Shown here in pieces: positions 31,001 to 39,360 of a DNA stretch of 64,000 bases. Each line of letters opens with the position of its first letter. The stretch's first letter is position 1. The DNA is from Histomonas meleagridis (lineage: Eukaryota > Parabasalia > Tritrichomonadida > Dientamoebidae), in assembly GCA_020186115.1 (NCBI GenBank), contig WSYJ01000156.1, positions 310,001-374,000 on the forward strand. Reading direction: 5' to 3'. The notes under the pieces are model-generated. The model saw only the letters and a list, made by a program, of their open reading frames with translations. It was not told where the DNA came from and made no database searches. A program made the translations under genes and the position numbers.

Positions 31001-33114
31001 TATTAAAAGTTGATGCTAATTTAGTTACAATGAAAAAAGTTTATAGTGGCGTATTATTAATTACAAAAGTTTATTTAATATTTCAAGCTAATGATTCAAA
31101 TAAAAACGTGAAAATTTTATTAAATTCAATCGAAACAATTTTTACTAGACATTATTTATTAATGGATACTGCAATCGAAATATTTACTGTTGAAAAAAGA
31201 TCATATTTCATAGATTTTGTATCTAGTCAAAGAAATAATGTTTTAGATGAATTAACAAAATTAAATTTAATTAATTTGAAATTCTTACAAAAATGTGATA
31301 ATGATATAATACCATTACTTACTGAAATTAATACTAAATGGATTAATAATGAAATCTCGAACTTTGATTATTTAATGAAAATTAATGTATTAGCAGGTCG
31401 AAGTTATAATGATTTAGGTCAATATCCAATATTTCCTTGGATTATTTCTGACTATGAAAGTGAAGAATTAGATTTAAATGATCCTAAAACATTTCGAGAT
31501 TTATCTTCACCTATAGGTGCATTAGATGAAGAAAGATTAGAATTAATGTTAAATAGAATGAATAATAATAATGATTTAGATGAATCGAAATATCTTTATG
31601 CTTCATTTTATTCTTCTTCTGCTGTAGTCATAGGTTATTTAATACGTGTTGAACCTTTTGCTTCTTTACATATCGAATTACAAAGTGGTCGATTTGATTT
31701 ATCTACAAGATTATTTACTTCAATTAAGAAAGCTTGGAAATCAGTAGTTAAAACTCCAATGGATTTCAGAGAATTAATACCGGAATTCTTTTATTTCCCT
31801 GATTTCTTAGTTAATTCTAATGATTTTGATTTAGGATTAGAAAATCCAAATGTAGAATTACCTAATTGGGCTAAAACACCCGAAGAATTCATTAAGAAAC
31901 ATCGAGAAGCACTTGAATGTCCTTATGTATCTGCTATGTTACCACGTTGGATTGATTTAATATTTGGGTATAATTCACGTGGTAATGATGCATTCTTAGT
32001 GAATAATGTATTCTCTCCTTATTTCTTTGATACAAGTATTACTGAAGAAGTCTTAAATAATCCTGAAAGACTTCAATTCATACGTGAATATGCTGCATGT
32101 TTTGGTCAAGCACCAATACAATTATTTAAAGAGCCTCATAATTCGAAAGAACAAAATGATTTTAATATTAATTTATTCTCAAAACAATTATTTTCATTAT
32201 TTAATTCGAATAATAAATCAATTTTAGCTATCGATCATTATGGAGATAATATAATATTTGTTAATAGTTATCTTGAATTATTTTATTATGACTTAAAATC
32301 AAATAAATTAACAATGTATCAATTAATGTTAAATAAAATGATTGAAGAAAATGAAATTAATCAAATGACAAAATTAATACAAATGAAATCAAATATTATA
32401 ATAACTGCGAATCCTTGGGATTTCGCTATAACATTATCTAATGAAAAAGGAATTCCATTTTGTATAAAACGAATTCATACACAACGAATTACTGCTATAG
32501 CTATGAGTGAACATTTTTATGTCACTACTTCAATGGATTGTACATTAATTATTTGGAGATTATCAACTTCAAGTACACAAATTCCTTTTGGTATTATTAC
32601 AAAACATAAAAGTTTCATTAATTGCGTCGAAATTAATGAAGAATCTGATTTATGTGTAAGTTGTTCAAATATTGGAGAAATTGTTGTTTCTTCATTAATC
32701 CAAGGTATATTCATTAAGAAAATTAATTGTAATGAATTCGGGCAACCAAATAATATACAAATATTTAATAGTGGAAACATAGTGATAAACTTTGTTTCCG
32801 CTGATAATTCGATCATTTGTGTATTCGATCAAAACTTAAATTTGATATTAAACAAACGAATTGAAACACAAATCCAATGCTGGTGTAAAGTGGATAATAT
32901 TAATGGAGAGGAATATTTGTTCGTTGCATTGAAAAATAAAAAATTGGTCATATTAAAAGTGGATAATTTGGATGAAATTTGGAAATTGGATGATGTCGAT
33001 TTCATAATTACAAGAATGTCGTTGATGAAGAAGCCGTTGGCTTTGATTTTGGGTACTTTGGATGGTAAAGTTTTGATGATGCCTTTTAAACATATAAATA
33101 ATGAAAAGAAATAA
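25009..33114 (+). CDS. Giant BEACH-domain protein (neurobeachin/LvsA/LYST class)
   Basis: The 2,701-residue protein has the BEACH-family layout. A long helical, armadillo-like N-terminal region is followed by a concanavalin A-like lectin domain at about 880-1010 (FTFFINIILNES, PPKVWTHICITFCKSYLNLYVHG), another helical region, a PH-like domain at about 1993-2085, the BEACH domain at about 2118-2385, and C-terminal WD40 repeats to the end. BEACH hallmarks include FDYLMKINVLAGRSYNDLGQ, YPIFPWIISDYES, FRDLSSPIGAL, ELIPEFFYFPDFLVN, VELPNWA and WIDLIFGYNSRGNDA. Such proteins scaffold membrane traffic, lysosome size control and autophagy. The start ATG at 25009 is the first in frame and the stop lies in TAAATAAA. 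Codon use is extremely AT-biased. It is a single open frame with no intron sign. Confidence 0.95.
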   Translation: MKNQCILHFLDKNTLPESDYIIQHCVSLFSFQTESDLPFFSYDSNFVNTIIRRKKTQSTMEVLAVLYDFNGLMDVANANLSNILIIQKLFAVAFYSGRSGNCYFPELNSIFEIISSQIIPKQNLNPYIAAAVSYALSKVKMYYAKIDLFDSKSSELLKLLNLSISIFQHLGIPDSFQYFGDYFLYALLSLHFGSQDDEKDKLYNSIIHNMFTVLRNYSISNLPYKSLYKHLISFLDTNIPVATQITTLNFLSKLTMQFPNLSELIYNHNEFESISKFIFKCISNVEVKVEIEKLETHEKLETTTTEINLQDILNISTFNEPITHISDEKLRNNINSDEPKDLQLFTDNSILVSLLQTILLLFKSNPKQSQILTSSQFMRKIMILFGNNPTPSLVTFLLQWSKELTKISINESIDNFMKINFFERILELIFETFRCKEFIEFIETFYFYLILNSQNYNFILPLLSRHEIVISELLLDEELQNFLMKCIFLGSNIFPYLFTRVFYEKRISSLLTILRDNHINYIINKKETEVKSYEIIRKSLFEYVDSLLIFPTYQRVLFKCTSFITILTELIYEKDVRDFAFDQLTKAISILNENDQGMEIIFSFFRKMILIEQKDNNYQEIVNHILKTISNAFDGESTGISCIFLRTKFFSILVNYTQNLTDENEIKNSLDLLLKIAFKCSLLKNQFRDYINENDLFLSLLPIIQPSFKDGINEEFMNKLWTIIFGIDQISFEEIHPIINATPLTLIYQLLKPYNEKFIKFIEYIQKCCEEDNHSALEVNSSSFPSMLIKSFEEYRTITEPNSTFDLLLNLLSYLSSFSMKGKDIIAFFHNFSTLSGNFKPYFSFDLLRTLLLIFQTPYDAPPSFYHLNGKKTYLTLPEIPNIQIIDSFTFFINIILNESKTNGKILFYISDSLNTYFKLYFKNNLLYFEIGTNLNDIPQQGYFNYVFPPKVWTHICITFCKSYLNLYVHGKEQANLKIRQFHFQGTLRNSYIANEINCDIGNFGFIRIPLTSQLIRILADIPKTVITSFSPAEISDHLYESFPIFNSEMFSHSIYLYNPAISIKNTSINLANVSTSYQTLQVFGEIFGYSPQAKSILRSIGGPSVLFPLIAQIDQPLMPKENEPINYEVNPVYLPFLIQIFTAYLRGSISNQEDFCSIKGFQVIGHLLFRCKLQNITIQVIELLKRMYKEILIPNLACQMLEYIFLDIRLWIYLPLDLQYNVYNSLIEIFETSTEERKQWFIRTIPFVRILYLMRVFFWSNFSDPKICLCSKPKVNKATKEIEGKRPESLVQIRDKFWKLAYLVFQRSFNYSSATTLCILSFDQNDPELTIETLSFLIHLFRNHDQTLIRAFITHKLTFETFFPLLISENEIIKAQCIHIFMLIQYLNKDQRKSLLKPYTLNEWVAGIISSINLNKVTTILADIIFGYMFGLFDLKRSDVMPITRISKLNNISSGTYFIARYLFPLAFLTICDLNEDVTCKYLLYLDRSISLDPIQFMNTNPNWDLFFVMFLMHKMPNPQSNCDKASSICLYTLTQLYGIAAQIGKPIITNLVLYINLFSSQSSQDFSHILRMLFNDFIDKFILYPNSQQRKISYINCYLILNKIFEYLFFLNDASQSFLPEFIQIQNENKNTNFQDLHRIKWISTAPNIEMIYSTRTSCDGIWYDAELAQRVLSVLRLMPQIFHEKYETFHPLFIYTFILGIGLSHSIHFDLFLPYIKSIFNLIPNDNLKDIHIQSFINVYSGICKSFLNNRNNLIEDVLIQFTRNYKNLISNKFKLFINFGKTVQDLNKFLDKNPYNFIHYFIEKFQENEKLMINQAIKLQKSNYKTLQTIAQKNGKISSHFDKLNQVDSYSDLTNKKKQIYLQLHQFSASIRNSQREGQKLYHQIWNSLSNEDGPWSPLENTKKLHYKLSKVILSSNRRSRMIINTKYKDHKDASLMRDVGKIENVEQLYNEHLKQLRMSEFNGDQSVITLNDQDNNEDECQDGIVYFNNNNIILKVDANLVTMKKVYSGVLLITKVYLIFQANDSNKNVKILLNSIETIFTRHYLLMDTAIEIFTVEKRSYFIDFVSSQRNNVLDELTKLNLINLKFLQKCDNDIIPLLTEINTKWINNEISNFDYLMKINVLAGRSYNDLGQYPIFPWIISDYESEELDLNDPKTFRDLSSPIGALDEERLELMLNRMNNNNDLDESKYLYASFYSSSAVVIGYLIRVEPFASLHIELQSGRFDLSTRLFTSIKKAWKSVVKTPMDFRELIPEFFYFPDFLVNSNDFDLGLENPNVELPNWAKTPEEFIKKHREALECPYVSAMLPRWIDLIFGYNSRGNDAFLVNNVFSPYFFDTSITEEVLNNPERLQFIREYAACFGQAPIQLFKEPHNSKEQNDFNINLFSKQLFSLFNSNNKSILAIDHYGDNIIFVNSYLELFYYDLKSNKLTMYQLMLNKMIEENEINQMTKLIQMKSNIIITANPWDFAITLSNEKGIPFCIKRIHTQRITAIAMSEHFYVTTSMDCTLIIWRLSTSSTQIPFGIITKHKSFINCVEINEESDLCVSCSNIGEIVVSSLIQGIFIKKINCNEFGQPNNIQIFNSGNIVINFVSADNSIICVFDQNLNLILNKRIETQIQCWCKVDNINGEEYLFVALKNKKLVILKVDNLDEIWKLDDVDFIITRMSLMKKPLALILGTLDGKVLMMPFKHINNEKK

Positions 33115-34001
33115 ATAAAAAATTTTATCTTTAATATTTAAAATAATATTTTGGGATTCCAATGCACTACATGAATGTGATCAAATAAAACATTTTTGTT
33201 TTCATTTTTTAATATAATTTATAAATCAACGATTCTAAGTTATGCTAAAAATAAATATCTAAAATAAACCAGGTAGCCACTTTGTATAATTTTTTACATC
33301 AATTTTTAAAAAAATGGGAGAAAAAATTGAAAAATTTGAAAAATTTGAATGAATTTTTTTTTCTAATGGGTTTCAGGTTCTCAAATACAATATCATCATA
33401 AATTAATCATGAACGATCGGAAAAAATAAATTTTTCAAAAAAATCGATTCAAAAATATATTTCATGAGTTTATAAAATTTTCTGATTAAAAATATAAATT
33501 ATCGTATAATTTATTAAATACTTACATGTTGAATGGGGGAAAAAAAAATTGTTTTTTTGGGAGTTGAAGTAACTTGATAATAGAAATAAAAGTTCATTGA
33601 AATCACAAATAACGGATTTTCAATGTGAAAATATTAGCGGCTGGTTGGCATGCCATATTTTCATCCAAAAAAATTGAATGTATCGTTCATACAAAAAGTC
33701 GTAAGAACCAACAAAATAATTATTTTTAATTCAAAAAAGCATGATTATGGATGTGAGGTCATTTTTTAAAAATCTTTTTATCTTGTATTTATTGATAATA
33801 TGATTAAAAATAATTTCATAAATCATTTTCCTTATGCTTTTGTCGAACTTTTCTCTCTTGAAATTTAAAAACAATAAGCAGAACATTAAAAAAAAAAAAA
33901 ATTTGATGAAAATATTTTGACATTTATGACGGTTATGTTCTCAATTTAAATGCATTCAATTTTCAGAGCTGGAAAATGTCATAAACATAACACCAAAATA
34001 T
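33115..34001. other. Intergenic, AT-rich
   Basis: This 0.9-kb spacer between two plus-strand genes has long A runs (for example around 33888-33902) and no open frame, RNA gene or clear inverted repeat. TCATA at 33978-33982, about 20 nt before the Rab ATG, fits the initiator consensus. Confidence 0.45.
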
Positions 34002-34595
34002 ATGAAATTGGGGAAAATAAAGTTAATCTTAGTTGGAGATGCTGGCGTTGGCAAGTCATCAATAATCAGATATGCACTAGAACAAACATATAAAGAAAAA
34101 TATTCACCAACAGTGGGATGCGCTAATTTCGATCTGAAAGTAAAAACAAATGATGATTCAGCCATTACATTCTCTGTTTGGGATACCGCTGGACATGAAG
34201 CTTACAGAACGTTGATGCCAATTTATTATCAGAATGCAGCTTTAGCTTTTATTGTTTTTGATGTAACAAATCAAAATAGCCTCAATGCACTTGAAGAATT
34301 CAATGAGTTGGTTGATCAAAAAGCAGAAAATGTCATTAAGATTTTGATAGGAAACAAAATTGATCTTGTGCAAAATCGTGTAATTTCGTTTGCAACTGGT
34401 GATAGATATGCTCAAGAGATTGGTGCAATTATGTATAAAGAAACATCTGCTTTAACCGGTGAAGGCATCATGGAGTTATTTCAAGAAATTGTAAATAGCG
34501 CAGAAATTATACAATCTCTTGAAGCACATGTGAGACCAGATGTAATAGATATTGTCGGTGATGATGAAGCTGATGATGGAGGTGGTTGTTGCTAG
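34002..34595 (+). CDS. Rab-family small GTPase with altered switch II (WDTAGHE)
   Basis: The 197-residue Rab has P-loop GDAGVGKSS at 12-20, switch I SPTVGCANFDLK, WDTAGHE at 60-66, guanine motif NKIDL and ETSAL in YKETSALTGEG. It ends in GGGCC, a double-cysteine prenylation site, so it should cycle onto membranes. The catalytic switch II glutamine is histidine at residue 65. In Ras and Rab proteins histidine here strongly lowers intrinsic hydrolysis, so this GTPase may stay GTP-loaded longer or rely on an unusual GAP. The subfamily is not assigned. The next gene, a SNARE regulator, begins only 65 nt downstream on the same strand. Confidence 0.9.
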   Translation: MKLGKIKLILVGDAGVGKSSIIRYALEQTYKEKYSPTVGCANFDLKVKTNDDSAITFSVWDTAGHEAYRTLMPIYYQNAALAFIVFDVTNQNSLNALEEFNELVDQKAENVIKILIGNKIDLVQNRVISFATGDRYAQEIGAIMYKETSALTGEGIMELFQEIVNSAEIIQSLEAHVRPDVIDIVGDDEADDGGGCC

Positions 34596-34660
34596 CAACG
34601 TTTTCAGGAGCACGTTAAGAAATAAAGAAATGAATTTTTTGAATTTGTCAAATTTTTGGG

Positions 34661-36808
34661 ATGCTTTCAAGGTTGTTTGGAACCAAACTTCCAAAACCAA
34701 CAGATGAACAAGAATCTTCAAAATTAATGTTATTTCCTCTTTCGATTGAAACAGAAATTACAGCAATTGCATTTGAACCAAGATTCCAATTAATTGCAAT
34801 GGGAACAGCAAATGGTAAACTTTATATTTTTAACAATGAGAAACATTATTATGCTTCGGAATCTACAACATATTTTCCCGTTTGTAAAATTTTAGCACTT
34901 CCAAATACTTCTTCATTTTTTTCAGCTTGTAGTCCATATATGCTAAAAAATCATCCTTATTCTGCTACAAATAGAAAAGCTTCTAAGTTTAAAGAAATTG
35001 ATCCATCTAAATCACTTTCTATTGTTGTTCATTGGATTATTCGGACAGATGAAATTGAACCAAGAGTGAATAAAATACAATTCAACATTATAGATTTTGC
35101 AATTTCCCCAACACATCCAAACTTTGCAATGATTTTAACTGATAACGGTTCATTATATGGTTATTCGATAGAAGAACTAAAATTCACAAATTTATACATT
35201 AACATCTTCGAAGGGAAACCAGCAACTTCAGTTTTCTCGGAATCTAACATGGTTTTTTATGTAACACATGAAAAGATCAATTCAATAGATATTCAAACCA
35301 TGTACATGAACGATTATTGCAATGAAAAAGCAAAAACATTTGATCTTTTGGATGGGTTTGCTGCAATAATTGATAAAGATAATACACCACGCCTCATCAA
35401 AGGAAATAAAAAAGTGCAAAAAGTGACACCAATTGAAGGCAGTTCGGCGGTTTTTTCGGGAATTATTACCAAAAAAGATTGGGTCACAATATTTCATTCT
35501 GATAATGGGGACAAAATTTTCTTTAAAGGAGAAGAGAAAATTTCATTAGATAATGAAAACTTATTAGTTCCTGGATGTATTATACAATACGAAGATTTTT
35601 ATCATAGAGCGAATCCTGAATTTGTTGCGTTTGTAACAGAAAATGGTAAACTTATATTCCTTGATGGACGTCAAGAAAACTATTTTTTCACAGAAGAAAT
35701 AAATCCTTTGAAAATATTTGAAGATAATGAACATTTTTATATATTTAGCGAAGAAAAAATTCTTGATTTTGATCAAATATATTTTAATGGTATCATCGAA
35801 AATAAATTTGGAATTCCTTTAGCCATGAAAAATAATAAAGTTCTTGTACAAGATTCAGAAACAAAATCGATTTTAATTAAAGACATCAAAACTTTAGAAA
35901 GTCAACAAATTCTTTCTGAAGAATATTCATTAATTAATATATCAGAATCAATTATAAGTTTTCGTTGTAAGGATAATGTAATAATGAAAATTGATATTAC
36001 AAAAGATGAATTTGTTTGTGAAAAAGTTGAAGATGATAACTTTTATCCTTCTGAAGATATTATTATGTGGCGTGACTATAAAGATACCAAAATATTAATA
36101 ACAAATAAAAATGAATTAATATTAAAGAAATCAAAAATAGAAATATATGAAAAAGAAGAAAAAATTATTTTATTTGAACCAATTTGCGAAAATGGAAAAA
36201 CAAATAAAGAGGGACCGTTTATTTTGATCGTTACAGAAATGAACGTTTACTTATTTGTGATTGAAAATGAAAAACTTAAAAGAGCCAGAAAAGAATCGCC
36301 AGGACATATATTAGATGCAACAATAACAGAATGGGGATCACTTTTGTTAAAACTTGATAAATCGATACAAATAATCGCTTTACCAGATATTTCTTATTCA
36401 CCATTATTTAATATGTCATATTCGCCAGATGCAAAAATATGCTTAATTCCTCATAAAGGTTTGTTTTTGTTTGAAAAAGGAAAAGTATTTGTATTTCTTA
36501 AAAATTATACCTCGAAACCAATTTATGATCCTAATGTTCCACAACTTAAATTACCTAAAGTTGGAGCTTTTAAGAAACTTTTAGGCGCAAAAGAAGCAAA
36601 TCTAAAAGATACAGACGAAGCTTTCCAACATAAAAGATCACAATTCGAAGCATCAAAACTTTCTGAAACAAAAGAATTAATGCAACAAATTTTGGTGACA
36701 GCTCAAAAAAGAGGAGAAACATTAAATGAAATGGAGATAAAAGCAAATAGAATTTCTAATGCTGCACAACGATACCATGAAATATGCAAAGAGCTTGCTA
36801 AAAAATAA
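34661..36808 (+). CDS. Tomosyn/Sro7/Lgl-like protein with C-terminal R-SNARE motif
   Basis: The 715-residue protein starts with WD40-like blades (IETEITAIAFEPRFQLIAMGTANGKL split over two strands) typical of the Lgl/tomosyn/Sro7 group and ends with an R-SNARE-type coiled coil at about 665-715 (ELMQQILVTAQKRGETLNEM, then NRISNAAQRYHEICKELAKK). The arginine in AQKRGE sits where the ionic zero-layer arginine of VAMP and tomosyn lies. No transmembrane anchor follows the motif, as in tomosyn, which occupies t-SNAREs without driving fusion. The known proteins exceed 1,000 residues and contain two propellers; this one has room for one and a half, or a reduced second. Role in vesicle fusion control is inferred. 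The stop is in TAAA. Confidence 0.75.
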   Translation: MLSRLFGTKLPKPTDEQESSKLMLFPLSIETEITAIAFEPRFQLIAMGTANGKLYIFNNEKHYYASESTTYFPVCKILALPNTSSFFSACSPYMLKNHPYSATNRKASKFKEIDPSKSLSIVVHWIIRTDEIEPRVNKIQFNIIDFAISPTHPNFAMILTDNGSLYGYSIEELKFTNLYINIFEGKPATSVFSESNMVFYVTHEKINSIDIQTMYMNDYCNEKAKTFDLLDGFAAIIDKDNTPRLIKGNKKVQKVTPIEGSSAVFSGIITKKDWVTIFHSDNGDKIFFKGEEKISLDNENLLVPGCIIQYEDFYHRANPEFVAFVTENGKLIFLDGRQENYFFTEEINPLKIFEDNEHFYIFSEEKILDFDQIYFNGIIENKFGIPLAMKNNKVLVQDSETKSILIKDIKTLESQQILSEEYSLINISESIISFRCKDNVIMKIDITKDEFVCEKVEDDNFYPSEDIIMWRDYKDTKILITNKNELILKKSKIEIYEKEEKIILFEPICENGKTNKEGPFILIVTEMNVYLFVIENEKLKRARKESPGHILDATITEWGSLLLKLDKSIQIIALPDISYSPLFNMSYSPDAKICLIPHKGLFLFEKGKVFVFLKNYTSKPIYDPNVPQLKLPKVGAFKKLLGAKEANLKDTDEAFQHKRSQFEASKLSETKELMQQILVTAQKRGETLNEMEIKANRISNAAQRYHEICKELAKK

Positions 36809-36939
36809 ATTTTGTAAACATGTGAAATTTCATTAAAATTGTGTTTAAATTAATCAAGTGAATTTCACTTCACTCGCTTTTGCTGAAAAAAATTTTTGAT
36901 GTGGCGGTTTAAATTCAAATTTGGCGCCATCAAATTCTA

Positions 36940-39360
36940 ATGCTGATAGCTCAAGAAAGCGATGATTTCTTCGATTTAGACCCATCTTCTTCCGATTATT
37001 ACTTCAACCCGTCACAGACAAAGAAAGTTTTTAATCAAGAAATGGAATCTGTTGGGATTCCAAAATTTTTACAAGAATCTTATGTCAAAGGTGATCCACC
37101 ACCAGCTATCAATTCTCTTAGGAATTGGCAATATGAGTTATTTTCGAATGAAGATTGGAAAAGTGAAAAAAATTGCGTTGTTTTAGTTCCAACAGCTGGA
37201 GGAAAAACGGTCGCTGCTGAAGTAGCTATAGCTCAATTACTTGAAAAAAATCCAAACGCAAAAGCTTTATATTGTTTACCTTTTGTTTCATTAGCTTCAG
37301 AAAAATATGAAGAGTTTAAGAAAAGATTTCGAAAATTTGTTGTTCGTCCATTTTTTTCAAATCTTGGTTATGAATTTAATAGTGGTCATATTGCTGTATG
37401 TACCTTCGAAAAAGCACATACTTTGATTAATTGTGCCATAAAGAATAATTATATTTCAAAGATTAAATTAGTAATAATTGATGAAATTCATATGATGGGT
37501 AAACCATCACGTGGTGCTACAATTGAAGCTATAATATCAAAAGTAAAACTTCTTACAAACCAACCACGAATTATTGGATTATCAGCAACATTAAGACATG
37601 ATGATGCATTTCAATTAGCTAAATGGTTAAATGGATTTTGTTATCAAAATGCTTCGCGTCCAAGTTGTATTGCACAATATATTAAATCACCAGATGGACA
37701 TCTTCATAAAATTCAAGATGGAAACTTTATTCAATTTGGACCTAAATTAGAATCAATACATACAGATACTAATCATATATTACCTTTAGTTGCAGATACC
37801 ATTCGCCAAAAGCCTAAAAACACTGTCTTAATATTTGTTAATTCACGAAAGGAAACACGAGATATTTCAAGACTTATAGCCACAAAGTTATATTCAAATG
37901 AATTTCTTCAAAAAAGACATTTACCAGAGCCAACACCAGAAGTTATTGAACAACGTAAATTATTAATTGAGAAACTTAAAAGAGTCAAAGATTTCGATAC
38001 TGATAGTCTAATGGAAGCATGCATTCTTAAAGGTGTTTGTTTCCATAGTGCAGGACTTCTATTACAAGAACGATCACTCATCGAATATGGGATCAAAAAT
38101 GGAATACTTAATATTATTGTTGCAACAACAACACTTTCTGCCGGTATTAACATTAATAGTGTTTCTACTGTTATTATTTATAATGTTTTTCGGAAAGAAA
38201 ATTTTAAAAATATTTCGTTAACACCAGATCAATATAATCAAATGGGTGGTAGAGCAGGACGTACATCTGATAATCCTGGCAAAGTAATTATAATTCAACA
38301 TAAAGAAAATGAAGAAAGTAATTTAATTAAAGAACTTTCCAAACAAGAAATGGGAAAATTAAATTCATATTTACTTAATGAAACAGAATTTGATCGATAT
38401 TATCTTCAATGTATTTGTTTTTTCCCAGATTCATCAGATTTTATCCGACAAACATATAATTATTGTTCGAATCTTATAAATGAACAAGAAATAGAAATTA
38501 GAAGAATTGAATCAATACAAAGACTTACAGAGAAAGGATTATTAATAAATGATAAACCTACACAACTCGGAATAGCAATTTCAAGAGTAAATCTTGGGAT
38601 TGATGAAGGGTTAAATTTATATGATAGAGTCATTCGAACTACAGATTTATCTATAAAAGATGACTTACATCTTTTATATCTATGTATGCCAACTGATATT
38701 GGATTTAGGACGCCTTCTTATAAAGATCAAAAATGGGATAAAATTATTGATAAACATATGCATACAATCGAAATCGCATTACATTTATCAAGAATTGAAA
38801 TCCAAAAAATATTTACATTAGGGTATAAAGAAAATAAAAAAATTGATATCGAATTAGATAGAATATATGCTGCTGCTATAATGTTCGAAATGATAAATGA
38901 AACGCCATTAAAAGATATTGAAATTATGTTCGAAATTGATCGCGGAATATTACAATCATTACAACAAAACTCTGTAACATTCTCAGGACAATTAATGAAT
39001 TTTTGCGAATTAATCGGATTTTTCATATTAGCAGGAGCTCTAAGTGGATTCAGGAAAAGATTGGAATTATCGGTGAAAAATGAACTTTTGGACTTAATGC
39101 AAATTCCATCATGTAAAAAGAGTTACGCACGCCTATTGTATAACGTTGGAATTACGTGTGTACCGACATTTGCAGAGACAGAATGCGATAAAATATTAAA
39201 TATTTTGTTCAAAAACGAAAGTAAAGATCAAAAGGATTTGGTGATGAGTATGCTAAATGAGGCACAAATGATAATGGAAAACAAAAGAAGAATCGAGGAA
39301 TACGAAAATTCACTTATGTTGAAAAGAAACTTAACTGAAGTAAATATGGAGCAAATATAA
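36940..39360 (+). CDS. HELQ/Hel308-like DNA helicase
   Basis: The 806-residue protein is an SF2 Ski2-like helicase. Motif I is VPTAGGKTVAAE near residue 84, then Ia LPFVSLASEKYEEF, motif II IDEIHMMGKPSRGA near 180, motif III LSATL near 213, motif IV VLIFVNSRKE, motif V ATTTLSAGIN and motif VI QMGGRAGRTS near 433. The C-terminal half is helical, like the winged-helix and ratchet domains of HELQ. DEIH, where HELQ and the POLQ helicase domain have DE(I/L)H, and the IGLSATL context agree. HELQ is a 3'-5' helicase in replication-fork and crosslink repair. No polymerase domain follows, so it is HELQ-like and not full POLQ. The start ATG is at 36940 and the stop lies in TATAAAC. Confidence 0.88.
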   Translation: MLIAQESDDFFDLDPSSSDYYFNPSQTKKVFNQEMESVGIPKFLQESYVKGDPPPAINSLRNWQYELFSNEDWKSEKNCVVLVPTAGGKTVAAEVAIAQLLEKNPNAKALYCLPFVSLASEKYEEFKKRFRKFVVRPFFSNLGYEFNSGHIAVCTFEKAHTLINCAIKNNYISKIKLVIIDEIHMMGKPSRGATIEAIISKVKLLTNQPRIIGLSATLRHDDAFQLAKWLNGFCYQNASRPSCIAQYIKSPDGHLHKIQDGNFIQFGPKLESIHTDTNHILPLVADTIRQKPKNTVLIFVNSRKETRDISRLIATKLYSNEFLQKRHLPEPTPEVIEQRKLLIEKLKRVKDFDTDSLMEACILKGVCFHSAGLLLQERSLIEYGIKNGILNIIVATTTLSAGININSVSTVIIYNVFRKENFKNISLTPDQYNQMGGRAGRTSDNPGKVIIIQHKENEESNLIKELSKQEMGKLNSYLLNETEFDRYYLQCICFFPDSSDFIRQTYNYCSNLINEQEIEIRRIESIQRLTEKGLLINDKPTQLGIAISRVNLGIDEGLNLYDRVIRTTDLSIKDDLHLLYLCMPTDIGFRTPSYKDQKWDKIIDKHMHTIEIALHLSRIEIQKIFTLGYKENKKIDIELDRIYAAAIMFEMINETPLKDIEIMFEIDRGILQSLQQNSVTFSGQLMNFCELIGFFILAGALSGFRKRLELSVKNELLDLMQIPSCKKSYARLLYNVGITCVPTFAETECDKILNILFKNESKDQKDLVMSMLNEAQMIMENKRRIEEYENSLMLKRNLTEVNMEQI

